DNA of 12,793 nucleotides. Origin: an uncultured Desulfotignum sp. (GTDB lineage: Bacteria > Desulfobacterota > Desulfobacteria > Desulfobacterales > Desulfobacteraceae). The DNA is taken from assembly GCA_937951975.1 (NCBI GenBank), contig CALGAJ010000297.1, positions 1 through 12,793 on the forward strand, in the 5' to 3' direction. Positions 5,555-12,793 of this stretch are shown piece by piece. Within the stretch, counting starts at the first letter, position 1, and each line of letters starts with the position of its first letter. The notes under the pieces were generated by a model. It was not told the origin of the DNA. It did no database searches and was given only the letters and a program-made list of their open reading frames with translations. The translations under genes were made by a program, and so were the position numbers.

Positions 5555-7850
5555 CAGCCGTCAGCGGCACGCCCACCTTGACATAATCCATAAAACGATA
5601 CCCGCCGGGCCCCATGACGAGCAGGTGGGCGGGATGAGACAGCGGGCTGGCAAAGCTGGCAGACGCGGCAATGGCCACCGTCATCATCAGCAGTTGGGGG
5701 GAGATGCCAAGGGTGGCTGCCGCACTCAGTGCCACCGGCGCCATGAGCACCACCAGGGCCGCCGTGGGAATCACCTGGGTCCCGATTACAGTGACAAAGA
5801 AAAGAGTGCCAACCACCCAGCGGGGGCCAAGATCTCCCACCAGGGAGATCAATACCTCGGCCCCCATCTGGGCCGCTCCCGTGTTCTGGATCGCAACCCC
5901 CAAAGGCAGCATGCTGGCGATGAGAAAAATCACTTTCCATTCAATGGCCCGGTAAGCTTCCTGCATGGTCAGCGCACCGGAGAGGACCAGGAGGGACGAT
6001 CCGGCAACAGCGGCAATGGAAATGGGGACCAGACCGAGGATGGCGCTCAAAATCACCGCCACCATGATGGCGGCGGCAATGCCTGCTTTCTCCAGGCGGG
6101 GGGCCTCCACAGCCGCTGTGTCAAGTACGAGAAAATCAGGATCCCGGGCCACGGCCTGGAGCTTTTTGCGTTGTCCGTAAACCAGCAGGGCATCCCCGAA
6201 TTTGAGGGGCATATCCTGCAAGCCGGTGCGAAAGGCTTGACCATTGCGCCAGATGGCCAGTACGTTGATCCCATAATGTTCCCGGAACAGAAGATCCGTC
6301 AGGGTTTTGCCCGTCAGGGTGGTCCTGGGTGAAAGAAGTATTTCGGTCACCCCGACCTGCTGAGACTCCAGCTCCGCAAGCAGGTGGTCGGATTTTTCAG
6401 AAATCTTGAGTTCTTGAAGTCCCGGGGGTGTGTCAAGACCCCGTGGAGATCCCTGTATGATCAGCAGATCACCCGCCTGTATCTTTTCATCGGACAATGG
6501 CAGGCAAACCAACGCACCATCCCGGATAATTCCTGCCACGGTAAGCCCGAAAACATTTCCCAGACGGCTTTCAAGCAGGCTGCGATCCGCCAGCACCGAT
6601 CCCGGAGGAATGCGTACAGGCAACAATCTGGTACGGCCGTCAGTCAAGGAATCCACCTCATCCTGGGTAACAACCTGCGGTTCTGTCACAAGATCCTGTT
6701 GGACCAACGTTTCCAGCGCATTTTTTTCTCCCTGAAGCAGCAACCGATCCCCGACAGCAAAGCGATGATGCTGGGCATTTTGAATGACGTTGCCCGCAGA
6801 ATCGTGCAAGGTCAATACATGGACCTGGTACTGACGCCGCAATCCGCTTTCAACAAGGGTCGTTCCCAGAAGAGAAGAATTTTCAGACACACGGCAATCC
6901 ACCACGTCCATGTGCTGGAAAAACATCTCCCGGGCAGAATCAAGAGATTCTATTTGAAGATGGTGACTGCCGTCGAATCGCTGGACAAGGTCAGGCTGAC
7001 CGTGCATGATGAGCTCATCATCTTTCTGCAGAATTTCCGTGGGGAGAGGCGCAAGGAGCAGCACCCCTTTGCGTTGCAGCGCCAGCACCGTGACGGAAAG
7101 GACTGAACCAAACCGGCTCTGTGCCAAAGTCCGGCCGATCAGGGGGGATCCAGGCCGGATCCGGGTGGTAAAAAGATGCGTGTCAAGCCCATAAAGATCT
7201 GTCTCTGGTATGTGGTTGCTGTCCAGGGTTTTTCCGGATTCTGACGGCAATAAGAAGCGACCCATCACGACCATGAACAAAATACCGGAGATCACAATGG
7301 TCCCGGTAATGGGGGTAAAATCAAAAATTTTAAAGGTTTCAAAGCCGGCGCTGCGCAGAATATCAGTGGCGATGATATTGGGGGCGGTGGAGATACCGGT
7401 AAACGGACCGCCAAGCAGACATCCCAGGGAAAAGGGCAACAAGAGCCGTGCGGGCGGACGACCGCTGCGCCGGGCCAGATCCATGGCGGTGGGTAACAGA
7501 ATCGCCGCCACCGTTGTGGTATTGATAAGGGCTGAAAAAATGCTTGCCGTGGCCATCAAGACCACCATGAGCAATACTTCGCTTCCCCTGGAAAAACGCT
7601 GGAGGGGCTGTCCGATGCGATAAGCGATACCGGTGCGGGTCAGCCCGGCTGACAGGATAAACATCGCCCACACCGTGACCACAGCCGGGCTGCTGAATCC
7701 TGCCAGGGCCTCTTCCGGGCTGAGGTATCCCAGCAGCGCCAGGGCCGAAAGCACGAGCAGCCCCACAAGATCCACAGACAACCACCCCCCGATGAAGACG
7801 ATGAGGGCCATGAGGACAATTGACAGAAGCAAAATTATCTGAACAGTCAT
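5502..7850 (-). CDS. SLC13-family permease with four tandem RCK_C (TrkA-C) domains
   Basis: A 782-residue protein of the inner membrane. Residues 1-200 form the first half of a CitMHS/SLC13-type ion-transporter fold, with a re-entrant loop containing SALINTTTVAAILLP and GGPFTGISTAPNIIA. Residues about 585-782 form the second half, with GTQVIPTAALVVLMAP and ASASFASPLSHPAHLLVMGPGGY. Between them lie four RCK_C-like domains, near residues 218-293, 308-389, 406-480 and 495-577. Each has the pattern 'P-GS-L-GRTL ... V-V-A--R-G ... GD-L---G', as in IRPGSPLIGRTL, LLGTTLVESGL, IPPGSVLADRSL and TTLTGKTLTDL. Most relatives carry two and have about 600 residues. RCK_C domains bind small cytoplasmic ligands and gate transport. 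The substrate is unknown; sulfate, other oxyanions or dicarboxylates are family precedents. The ATG has AAGGCG upstream (7858-7863). Confidence 0.85.
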   Translation of the reverse strand: MTVQIILLLSIVLMALIVFIGGWLSVDLVGLLVLSALALLGYLSPEEALAGFSSPAVVTVWAMFILSAGLTRTGIAYRIGQPLQRFSRGSEVLLMVVLMATASIFSALINTTTVAAILLPTAMDLARRSGRPPARLLLPFSLGCLLGGPFTGISTAPNIIATDILRSAGFETFKIFDFTPITGTIVISGILFMVVMGRFLLPSESGKTLDSNHIPETDLYGLDTHLFTTRIRPGSPLIGRTLAQSRFGSVLSVTVLALQRKGVLLLAPLPTEILQKDDELIMHGQPDLVQRFDGSHHLQIESLDSAREMFFQHMDVVDCRVSENSSLLGTTLVESGLRRQYQVHVLTLHDSAGNVIQNAQHHRFAVGDRLLLQGEKNALETLVQQDLVTEPQVVTQDEVDSLTDGRTRLLPVRIPPGSVLADRSLLESRLGNVFGLTVAGIIRDGALVCLPLSDEKIQAGDLLIIQGSPRGLDTPPGLQELKISEKSDHLLAELESQQVGVTEILLSPRTTLTGKTLTDLLFREHYGINVLAIWRNGQAFRTGLQDMPLKFGDALLVYGQRKKLQAVARDPDFLVLDTAAVEAPRLEKAGIAAAIMVAVILSAILGLVPISIAAVAGSSLLVLSGALTMQEAYRAIEWKVIFLIASMLPLGVAIQNTGAAQMGAEVLISLVGDLGPRWVVGTLFFVTVIGTQVIPTAALVVLMAPVALSAAATLGISPQLLMMTVAIAASASFASPLSHPAHLLVMGPGGYRFMDYVKVGVPLTAVTFAVSVWLLPIFWPPY

Positions 7851-7931
7851 AAAACACGCCTTTTCACCCTTTCAAAAATACCACGCAATCTTTTGACAAC
7901 CCATCTTTCAACTCCACAGCTGACATCGTTC

Positions 7932-7960
7932 TTTATATCAGGGTTCTTTGCTGCTTACAA
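7932..7960 (-). promoter_or_regulatory. candidate promoter for the SLC13 permease
   Basis: On the minus strand TTGTAA (7955-7960) and TATAAA (7932-7937) are separated by exactly 17 bp; the hexamers match 4/6 and 5/6 of the consensus. Transcription would begin near 7925 and give a leader of about 75 nt. It lies in the 271-bp divergent spacer, 66 bp away from the FNR-type box, so that box probably serves only the other direction. Confidence 0.45.
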
Positions 7961-8025
7961 CAAAATGAGCGGGTTGTCTGTACCAGAGAAGCAATGGCTG
8001 CGGCCACAAAAAAAGTGGTGGAAAC

Positions 8026-8039
8026 TTGATCTGAATCAA
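8026..8039 (+). promoter_or_regulatory. perfect FNR-type box (TTGAT-N4-ATCAA)
   Basis: TTGATCTGAATCAA is an exact match to the FNR consensus palindrome and is also close to other CRP/FNR-family half-sites. It ends 82 bp before the ATG of the molybdoenzyme operon. If it is centred at -41.5, as in class II activation, transcription begins at about 8074 and the -10 hexamer falls on TATGCA (8062-8067), a weak element of the kind that needs an activator. The likely effect is induction of the operon under anoxia or by an alternative electron acceptor through an FNR/DNR/HcpR-like regulator not encoded in this window. Confidence 0.7.
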
Positions 8040-8121
8040 TTTTTGACGGCTCCCCCTGTGGTATGCAGGAATGTAACACACGGGCATATCTGAAAATCAT
8101 CCAGCCAAGGGAGGAGTCATC

Positions 8122-10662
8122 ATGGGTGTCAACCGCCGTGAATTTATCAAAACCAGCCTGGCAGCCGGGGCGTTGTCGTCCCTGGACCTGAAGTTCATGC
8201 GGTTTGCAGGGTCTGCGGCCGCCTCTGCCGGGACCGAAGGGGAAACTATCACCCGGACCACCTGCTCTCCCAACTGCACCGGGGCCTGCGGGTTCAACGT
8301 GCATGTAAAGGACGGCCGCATCGCCACCCTGATCCAGGCGGCCGACTATCCGGAAGACAGCTACAATCCCAGGGGATGCCTGCGGGGGCTGTCCATGATG
8401 AACCTGGTGTACGGCAAGGACCGGGTCAAATATCCGCTGATCCGCACCGGCCCCCGGGGCAGCGGCGAATTCCGCCGGGCCTCCTGGGACGAGGCCCTGG
8501 ACTACACGGCGGACAAACTCAGGAAAATAACGAAAAAATACGGGTCTCACGCCATTGCCACCACGGTCCAGGTGCCCGGTACAGGCTATGTGCACAAAGG
8601 TGCGTTCGTTCGCCTGGCCGGGCTGGCCAACTGGACCATCCACCACGGGTATGACCAGAACGGGGACCTGCCCATGTTCTGGCCCATGACCTTCGGGGTC
8701 CAGACCGAAGAGCTGGAATCCCTGGAATGGCCCAATGCCGGGTATACCATTGTGCTGGGGTCCAACCTGGTGCAGACCCGGCTGCCGGATGTGCACCATC
8801 TCATCCAAGCCAAGAAGGCCGGCAAGGTGGTGGTGGTGGACCCGGATTTCTGTGCCACCGCATCCAAGGCGGATGAATGGGTGTCCATTCAGCCGGACAC
8901 GGACGCGGCTCTGGCCCTGGGGATGGCCAAAGTGATCATTGAACGGAATCTGTATGACACCGCCTTTCTCCAGGATTTCACGGACATGCCGGTGCTGGTG
9001 CGAAAAGACACGGGCAAGCGGCTTCTGGCCGGACAGGTCAGGGACCTGAAACACCAGGCAGACGCGATGAAAATTCCCGAATACCGGGACCTGTTTGTGG
9101 TGTCCCGGGACAACCGGCCCGTCATTCTGGATCCCGAACACCTGGCCCCCACCCGGGCGGACCTGGAGGGAACGGTCACGGTCGAGCTGACCGACGGCAC
9201 CCGGGTGGAAGCAGTGACGGTGTTTTCCCAGCTCAAAGAGATGCTGGCCGATTATTCTCCGGAAACCGTGGCACAGATCACCGGGGCCCCGGCCCGGACC
9301 ATCGAGCGCATCGCCGTGGAGGCGGCCACAAGGACCCCGCTGCACATCGTGTACGGGGCTTCCAACTACCAGTGGTACCACGGGGACCTCAAGGGCCGGG
9401 CCCTGTCGCTTCTGCCGGTGCTCACCGGCAGCATCGGCGTCAGCGGAGGGGGCATCTCCACCTATGCCGGCCAGTACCGGATCCGGTTTGATGTCAGTGA
9501 ATGGTGGCTCCCCAGTCAGGGAAAGCTCAACTGGGTCCCTTACCTGCATTTTCTGAACGGCGGCGGACCCCGGTATCCGGAAAACGGCATCAAAGCCATG
9601 ATCGGGGGATGGGGCAATCCTTTTGACCAGCACAACATGTCCAATGCCTTAAGGGACCGGGCCGCCTCCGGGGACATCGAGTTCGTGGCAACCTTTGACT
9701 TCAGCATGACCACCTCCTGCCAGTGGTCGGATGTGGTGTTTCCGGCCACCACCTGGTATGAAAATTATGAACTCACCGCCACCATCCTGCATCCCTATCT
9801 CCAGCTCCAGGAACCGGCCATTGCGCCGCTGTTCGAAGCCCGCACCGGTCTGGCACTCATGCGGGGACTGGCAAAACGCCTGAATCCGGACTGGGAGGCC
9901 CTGTTCTACCCGGACCTGGACGACACAGCCGCCTGCCTTGAGATCATTGACCTGCTGTTGAAAACCGGGGGCATGGAAACCAGAGGCATCACCCTGGACA
10001 TGGTAAAAAAAGGGCCGGTCCGTCTGCATTCCACCGCACCTGATGACCGCCAGGTGCCGTTTTACGAACAGGTCCATGACCGGGTCCCGTTCCCGCCCCC
10101 CAGCTATCCGGCCCCGCTGCCGGCCACGGCCCGGTTCGTGAAATCCGGGCGCATCGAATTCTACAAGGATGAGGACCTGTTCCTGGCCGAAGGGGAACAG
10201 CTGCCGGTCAACAAACCCACGTTTGAAGACACCGAATACCGGGAGGATCCGGATGCCAGAACCAGATACCGGCTCCGGTATGTCACCAAAAATTCTTTGT
10301 ACCGGGTCCACTCCACCCATTCCAACAATGTGTGGCTCAATGAACTCCAGGGCCACAAACCCAAGGTGTTTCTGAACCCGGCGGATGCGGCCGAACGCGG
10401 CATCACCGCCGAGGACCTGGTGGAAGTGTACAACAACCGGGGGAAAACCCGGGCCTATGCGGTGATCGATCCGGGCTGCCGCCGAGGTACCCTGATCTTT
10501 GAACAGGGATGGTGGGCCAAGTATCTCCAGGATCATTCCTACAATTCGCTGACCCGGGCCTGGATCAAGCCGCTACACGAAATCTATTTTGTCCCGGGCA
10601 TCTGGTCCCCCACCACGGTGTGGAACGAGTGTCTGGTGGATGCAAGGAGGATCATCTCATGA
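8122..10662 (+). CDS. Tat-exported molybdopterin oxidoreductase, catalytic subunit (NarG/type II-like DMSO reductase family)
   Basis: An 846-residue Mo-bisMGD catalytic subunit. The N-terminus NRREFIKTSLAAGAL is a twin-arginine signal with likely cleavage near residue 36, so it acts on the outer face of the membrane. The Fe4S4 motif follows: Cys48-x3-Cys52-x3-Cys56-x29-Cys86, in CSPNCTGACGF and NPRGCLRG. Residues 176-225 (YDQNGDLP, WPMTFGVQTEELES, GSNLVQTRLPD) resemble nitrate, perchlorate and ethylbenzene enzymes, in which an Asp of this segment binds Mo; Asp178 or Asp182 is the candidate. The C-terminal molydopterin-dinucleotide domain begins near residue 710 (TRYRLRYVTKNSLYRVHST). True type II enzymes have His as first cluster ligand; here it is Cys. 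Size and partners recall the phenylacetyl-CoA:acceptor oxidoreductase PadB (about 93 kDa), but the substrate is unproven. The ATG has GGGAGGAG 5 nt upstream. Confidence 0.9.
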   Translation: MGVNRREFIKTSLAAGALSSLDLKFMRFAGSAAASAGTEGETITRTTCSPNCTGACGFNVHVKDGRIATLIQAADYPEDSYNPRGCLRGLSMMNLVYGKDRVKYPLIRTGPRGSGEFRRASWDEALDYTADKLRKITKKYGSHAIATTVQVPGTGYVHKGAFVRLAGLANWTIHHGYDQNGDLPMFWPMTFGVQTEELESLEWPNAGYTIVLGSNLVQTRLPDVHHLIQAKKAGKVVVVDPDFCATASKADEWVSIQPDTDAALALGMAKVIIERNLYDTAFLQDFTDMPVLVRKDTGKRLLAGQVRDLKHQADAMKIPEYRDLFVVSRDNRPVILDPEHLAPTRADLEGTVTVELTDGTRVEAVTVFSQLKEMLADYSPETVAQITGAPARTIERIAVEAATRTPLHIVYGASNYQWYHGDLKGRALSLLPVLTGSIGVSGGGISTYAGQYRIRFDVSEWWLPSQGKLNWVPYLHFLNGGGPRYPENGIKAMIGGWGNPFDQHNMSNALRDRAASGDIEFVATFDFSMTTSCQWSDVVFPATTWYENYELTATILHPYLQLQEPAIAPLFEARTGLALMRGLAKRLNPDWEALFYPDLDDTAACLEIIDLLLKTGGMETRGITLDMVKKGPVRLHSTAPDDRQVPFYEQVHDRVPFPPPSYPAPLPATARFVKSGRIEFYKDEDLFLAEGEQLPVNKPTFEDTEYREDPDARTRYRLRYVTKNSLYRVHSTHSNNVWLNELQGHKPKVFLNPADAAERGITAEDLVEVYNNRGKTRAYAVIDPGCRRGTLIFEQGWWAKYLQDHSYNSLTRAWIKPLHEIYFVPGIWSPTTVWNECLVDARRIIS

Positions 10663-11333
10663 GACGCGGAATGGTCATCGACCTGGAAAAATGTATCGGG
10701 TGCCGGTCCTGTGCCGTGGCCTGCAAGCAGCACAATGCCCAGCCCGCCGGCAGCTGGTGGAACCGGGTGGTCACCCCCGGCAGCGACCGCCACCTGACCG
10801 CCTCGGCCCCGGAAAACCTGTATTTTCTGCCCATCCACTGCCAGCACTGTCAGAACGCCCCCTGCGTCAAGGTGTGTCCGGTGGGGGCCACCTATCAGAC
10901 GGATGACGGGACCGTGCTCATCGATTTTGAGCGGTGCATCGGGTGCCGGTACTGCATGGCGGCCTGTCCCTACGGGGTGCGGCAGTTCAACTGGGAGTCG
11001 TCAAAAGACGGCATCAAAAGGTATGAATACCAGAACGGGTATACCTATGGGTATCCCGAACCCTTCCGCCTGGACAACCGCCTGGTGTATTCGCCTGTGC
11101 GCATCAAGGGGATCGTGGAAAAATGCCATTTCTGCGCCCATTACCAGGCCCGGGGGCTGGATCCGGCCTGTGTCCGGGCCTGTCCGGGAAAAGCCCGGCA
11201 TGTGGGAGACCTGGATGACCCGGACAGCCGGGTGTCCCAAATGATCCGGCAGATGAACGGGTTCACCCTGCTGCCGGAAAAAGGGACCCGGCCCAATGTG
11301 TATTACCTGCCCCCCAAACGAAAGGAGGTATGA
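10659..11333 (+). CDS. four-cluster ferredoxin-like electron-transfer subunit of the molybdoenzyme
   Basis: A 224-residue protein of the DmsB/NrfC/PhsB family. It passes electrons between the catalytic subunit and the membrane anchor. Sixteen cysteines fall into four groups: Cys12-15-18-22 (CIGCRSCAVAC), Cys61-64-69-73 (CQHCQNAPCVKVC), Cys93-96-99-103 (CIGCRYCMAAC) and Cys156-159-171-175 (CHFCAHYQARGLDPACVRAC). All groups are complete, so four [4Fe-4S] clusters are expected, and the Trp that makes a [3Fe-4S] cluster in NarH is absent. It has no signal peptide and should travel through Tat together with the catalytic subunit. The start ATG overlaps the previous stop (ATGA) and has AAGGAGG 8 nt upstream at 10644-10650, which favours this start over in-frame codons farther upstream. 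Translational coupling with its neighbour is likely. Confidence 0.92.
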   Translation: MRRGMVIDLEKCIGCRSCAVACKQHNAQPAGSWWNRVVTPGSDRHLTASAPENLYFLPIHCQHCQNAPCVKVCPVGATYQTDDGTVLIDFERCIGCRYCMAACPYGVRQFNWESSKDGIKRYEYQNGYTYGYPEPFRLDNRLVYSPVRIKGIVEKCHFCAHYQARGLDPACVRACPGKARHVGDLDDPDSRVSQMIRQMNGFTLLPEKGTRPNVYYLPPKRKEV

Positions 11334-11335
11334 AA

Positions 11336-12568
11336 ATGGGTGTTTCCAAAAAAGTCAGCCTGACCGTTTTTAGCCTGATCATGGCCGCAGGGGCGTTGAT
11401 GTGGCTCATCCAGCTGTGGAGAGGCCTGATCCTCACGGACATGAACAATGCCTATTCCTGGGGGCTGTATGTATCGGCCCTGGCGTTTTTTGTCGGCAAT
11501 GCCGCCGGCGGGCTGGTGCTCAGTTCCATGATCTATCTGTTCGGGGTCACGGCCCTCAAGCCGTTTGCCAGGATCGGTGCCCTGTGCGCCTTCGCCAATG
11601 TGGCGGCGGCCATGCTGATCGTACTGTCGGACCTGGGACGGCCTTTCCGGGTCCTGAACCTGCTGCTGCATCCCCAGATCATGTCGCCCCTGGTGTGGGA
11701 CGTGATCGTGCTCAACCTGTATGCGGGCCTGTCTTTGATCTACCTGTACCTGCTGATGCTGCCGGACCTGGCCGCCCGCACCGGTTTCCTGAACAAAATC
11801 GCCCTGCCCGTGCCGGATCCCGCCGGATTTTCCGACCGGTGGGCCAAACGTCTGGCCCCGTTTTCCCTGGTGGCGGCCGTGAGCATTCATGTGGTCACGG
11901 CCTGGATTTTCGCCACCCAGGGAGCCAGAGGCTGGTGGCACACGGCCGTCATGGCCCCGGATTTCGTGGCAGCGGCCCTGGCATCGGGCACAGCCGTGGT
12001 CATGCTGGTGGCGGTGCTGTGTTACGGCACGGCAGACAAATTCCAGAACGCTTTCCGCATCATGGCGATATTTATCGCCACGTCTTTTTTCATCCATCTC
12101 TTTCTCATGTACAACGATTTTGTGATCCATGCCTGGTATGGATCGGATCATGCAAAAGAAGCCCTGGCCATCACTTTGCAGGAATACGGCCTGGCCCATG
12201 CTTTTGAGGTGCTGGCACCGCTGGCCGGAGTGGTGCTGCTGCTCAACGCAAGGGTGCGCCAAACCATGTCCGGCATCATGGCAGGCTGCCTGTTGATCAT
12301 CGCCGGCATCTTTGTCCACCGGATCCTGCTCATGCCGGCGGCCTTCAATCAGATGCCCCTGACCCTGGCGCCTCTGGGAAGCCAGCACACCCTCTGGTCC
12401 GTACCCATTGCCTCGGGCCGGTATGTGCCGCCCGCAGACACCTTTGTCTCCCATCACAGCTATTTTCCCACCCTGGTGGAGATAATGATTTTTGCCGGGG
12501 TTCTCTCGTTTGTGTGCGCCCTGATCCTGGTGGCTGTTCACAAACTGCCCGTGGTCAAGGAGGGATAA
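11336..12568 (+). CDS. NrfD/PsrC-type membrane anchor subunit of the molybdoenzyme
   Basis: A 410-residue protein with ten hydrophobic segments, roughly at residues 8-28, 37-63, 72-96, 112-136, 175-198, 206-230, 240-268, 280-302, 312-335 and 374-400. Size and helix count match the NrfD/PsrC/HybB branch of quinol-interacting anchors, which exchange electrons with the quinone pool on the periplasmic side and carry no haem. Early motifs NNAYSWGLYVSALAFFVGNAAGG and LSDLGRPFR are typical of that branch. GGAGG (11324-11328) is 7 nt before the ATG at 11336; an ATG at 11330 overlaps the previous stop but touches the ribosome site and is less likely to be used. The gene follows the iron-sulfur subunit almost without a gap and precedes a chaperone gene, so it belongs to the same complex. 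Confidence 0.9.
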   Translation: MGVSKKVSLTVFSLIMAAGALMWLIQLWRGLILTDMNNAYSWGLYVSALAFFVGNAAGGLVLSSMIYLFGVTALKPFARIGALCAFANVAAAMLIVLSDLGRPFRVLNLLLHPQIMSPLVWDVIVLNLYAGLSLIYLYLLMLPDLAARTGFLNKIALPVPDPAGFSDRWAKRLAPFSLVAAVSIHVVTAWIFATQGARGWWHTAVMAPDFVAAALASGTAVVMLVAVLCYGTADKFQNAFRIMAIFIATSFFIHLFLMYNDFVIHAWYGSDHAKEALAITLQEYGLAHAFEVLAPLAGVVLLLNARVRQTMSGIMAGCLLIIAGIFVHRILLMPAAFNQMPLTLAPLGSQHTLWSVPIASGRYVPPADTFVSHHSYFPTLVEIMIFAGVLSFVCALILVAVHKLPVVKEG

Positions 12569-12572
12569 CGCC

Positions 12573-12793
12573 ATGGGTCAGATCTCCGAAATCCGGTTTT
12601 CCGCGGAACCGGAAACCCTCTTGGCCCTGTCCCGGCTGTTTGCCTACCCGAAACAGCGGCCCCATGACCGGGATCTGGCCCGGATATTTGCGCAGGCAGG
12701 GCCGGTCCCTGCCTGCCCATCTCTGACCGGACTTCAGAACCGGTATGTCTCCCTGTTCATCAACCGCCTGCCGGAGGTGCCCTGCATCCCCTG
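12573..12793 (+). CDS. TorD/DmsD/NarJ-type chaperone for the molybdoenzyme, 5' part
   Basis: The window ends after 73 complete codons. The start ATG lies 4 bp after the stop of the anchor gene, with AAGGAGGG at 12557-12564. The visible part is an all-helical N-terminus: a leucine-rich helix ETLLALSRLFAYPKQRP, a second helix with RDLARIFAQAG, then LQNRYVSLFINRLPEVPCIP. The last segment matches the 'YxxLFI...vpcpPYeS' signature of TorD-family redox-enzyme maturation proteins. Such cytoplasmic chaperones bind the Tat signal or apo-catalytic subunit and hold it for cofactor insertion before export. A dedicated chaperone behind the structural genes is the usual arrangement for this enzyme class. 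The partial length is caused only by the window edge. Confidence 0.8.
   Translation, partial: MGQISEIRFSAEPETLLALSRLFAYPKQRPHDRDLARIFAQAGPVPACPSLTGLQNRYVSLFINRLPEVPCIP

Noticed and set aside
8004..8018. CCAC-A7-GTGG hairpin in the divergent spacer
   Set aside because: A four-base stem is too short, it has no T run and does not sit behind a gene end.
7933..9633. 566-codon open frame on the minus strand
   Set aside because: It lies antisense to the catalytic subunit and crosses its start; the translation is rich in Gly, His, Pro, Arg and shows no domain, as expected opposite GC-rich coding sequence.
9649..10536. 295-codon open frame on the minus strand
   Set aside because: Antisense shadow of the C-terminal half of the molybdoenzyme; no motif and no ribosome site.
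11303..12574. 423-codon open frame on the minus strand
   Set aside because: Antisense to the NrfD-type anchor; the low-complexity Gln/His/Gly/Arg composition has no family signature, whereas the plus strand gives a clear ten-helix protein.

Overview
The window reads as a chromosomal segment of an anaerobic, respiratory delta-proteobacterium, most likely a Desulfobacteraceae-type sulfate reducer (Desulfotignum/Desulfobacula-like). This is an inference from gene content: a Tat-exported molybdenum enzyme with an NrfD-type quinone anchor, a multihaem cytochrome remnant, an SLC13/RCK permease and an acyl-CoA synthetase/GNAT remnant. I could not run a database search, so the taxon is tentative.

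Layout. (1) 1-1100, plus strand: the 3' end of a UspE-like universal stress gene that seems to have lost two internal segments in frame, then an rnk-type GreA/GreB-fold regulator. (2) 1130-3971, minus strand, read right to left and visibly AT-richer than the rest: an EamA/DMT exporter, a UPF0316 membrane protein, a wrecked acyl-CoA synthetase/acetyltransferase gene reduced to its two ends, a YjdF/DUF2238-like membrane protein, and a 40-codon tail of a multihaem cytochrome c. The last four and the shortened stress gene make this end of the window look like a zone of gene erosion. (3) 4217-7850: two convergent transporters whose coding 3' ends overlap by 53 bp, an NCS2-type (SLC23) permease lacking the usual substrate-binding residues, and an SLC13 permease with four tandem RCK_C-like domains where two are usual. 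(4) 8122-12793, plus strand, GC-rich: a tightly packed operon for a membrane-bound molybdoenzyme, in the order catalytic subunit, four-cluster ferredoxin-like subunit, NrfD-type membrane anchor, TorD/DmsD-type chaperone (cut by the window end).

How the genes work together. The operon in (4) makes one respiratory complex: a Mo-bisMGD catalytic subunit exported by Tat, electrons wired through four [4Fe-4S] clusters to or from the quinone pool through the ten-helix anchor, with a dedicated maturation chaperone. The catalytic subunit resembles the NarG/Pcr/Ebd (type II) branch around the presumed Mo ligand but has Cys rather than His as first ligand of its [4Fe-4S] cluster, and it is paired with an NrfD anchor instead of a cytochrome b subunit. 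Its substrate cannot be read from the sequence. A perfect FNR-type palindrome (TTGAT-N4-ATCAA) sits 82 bp upstream of the operon, at the position expected for a class II activator over a weak -10 element. The remaining genes are transporters and housekeeping functions with no clear tie to the complex.
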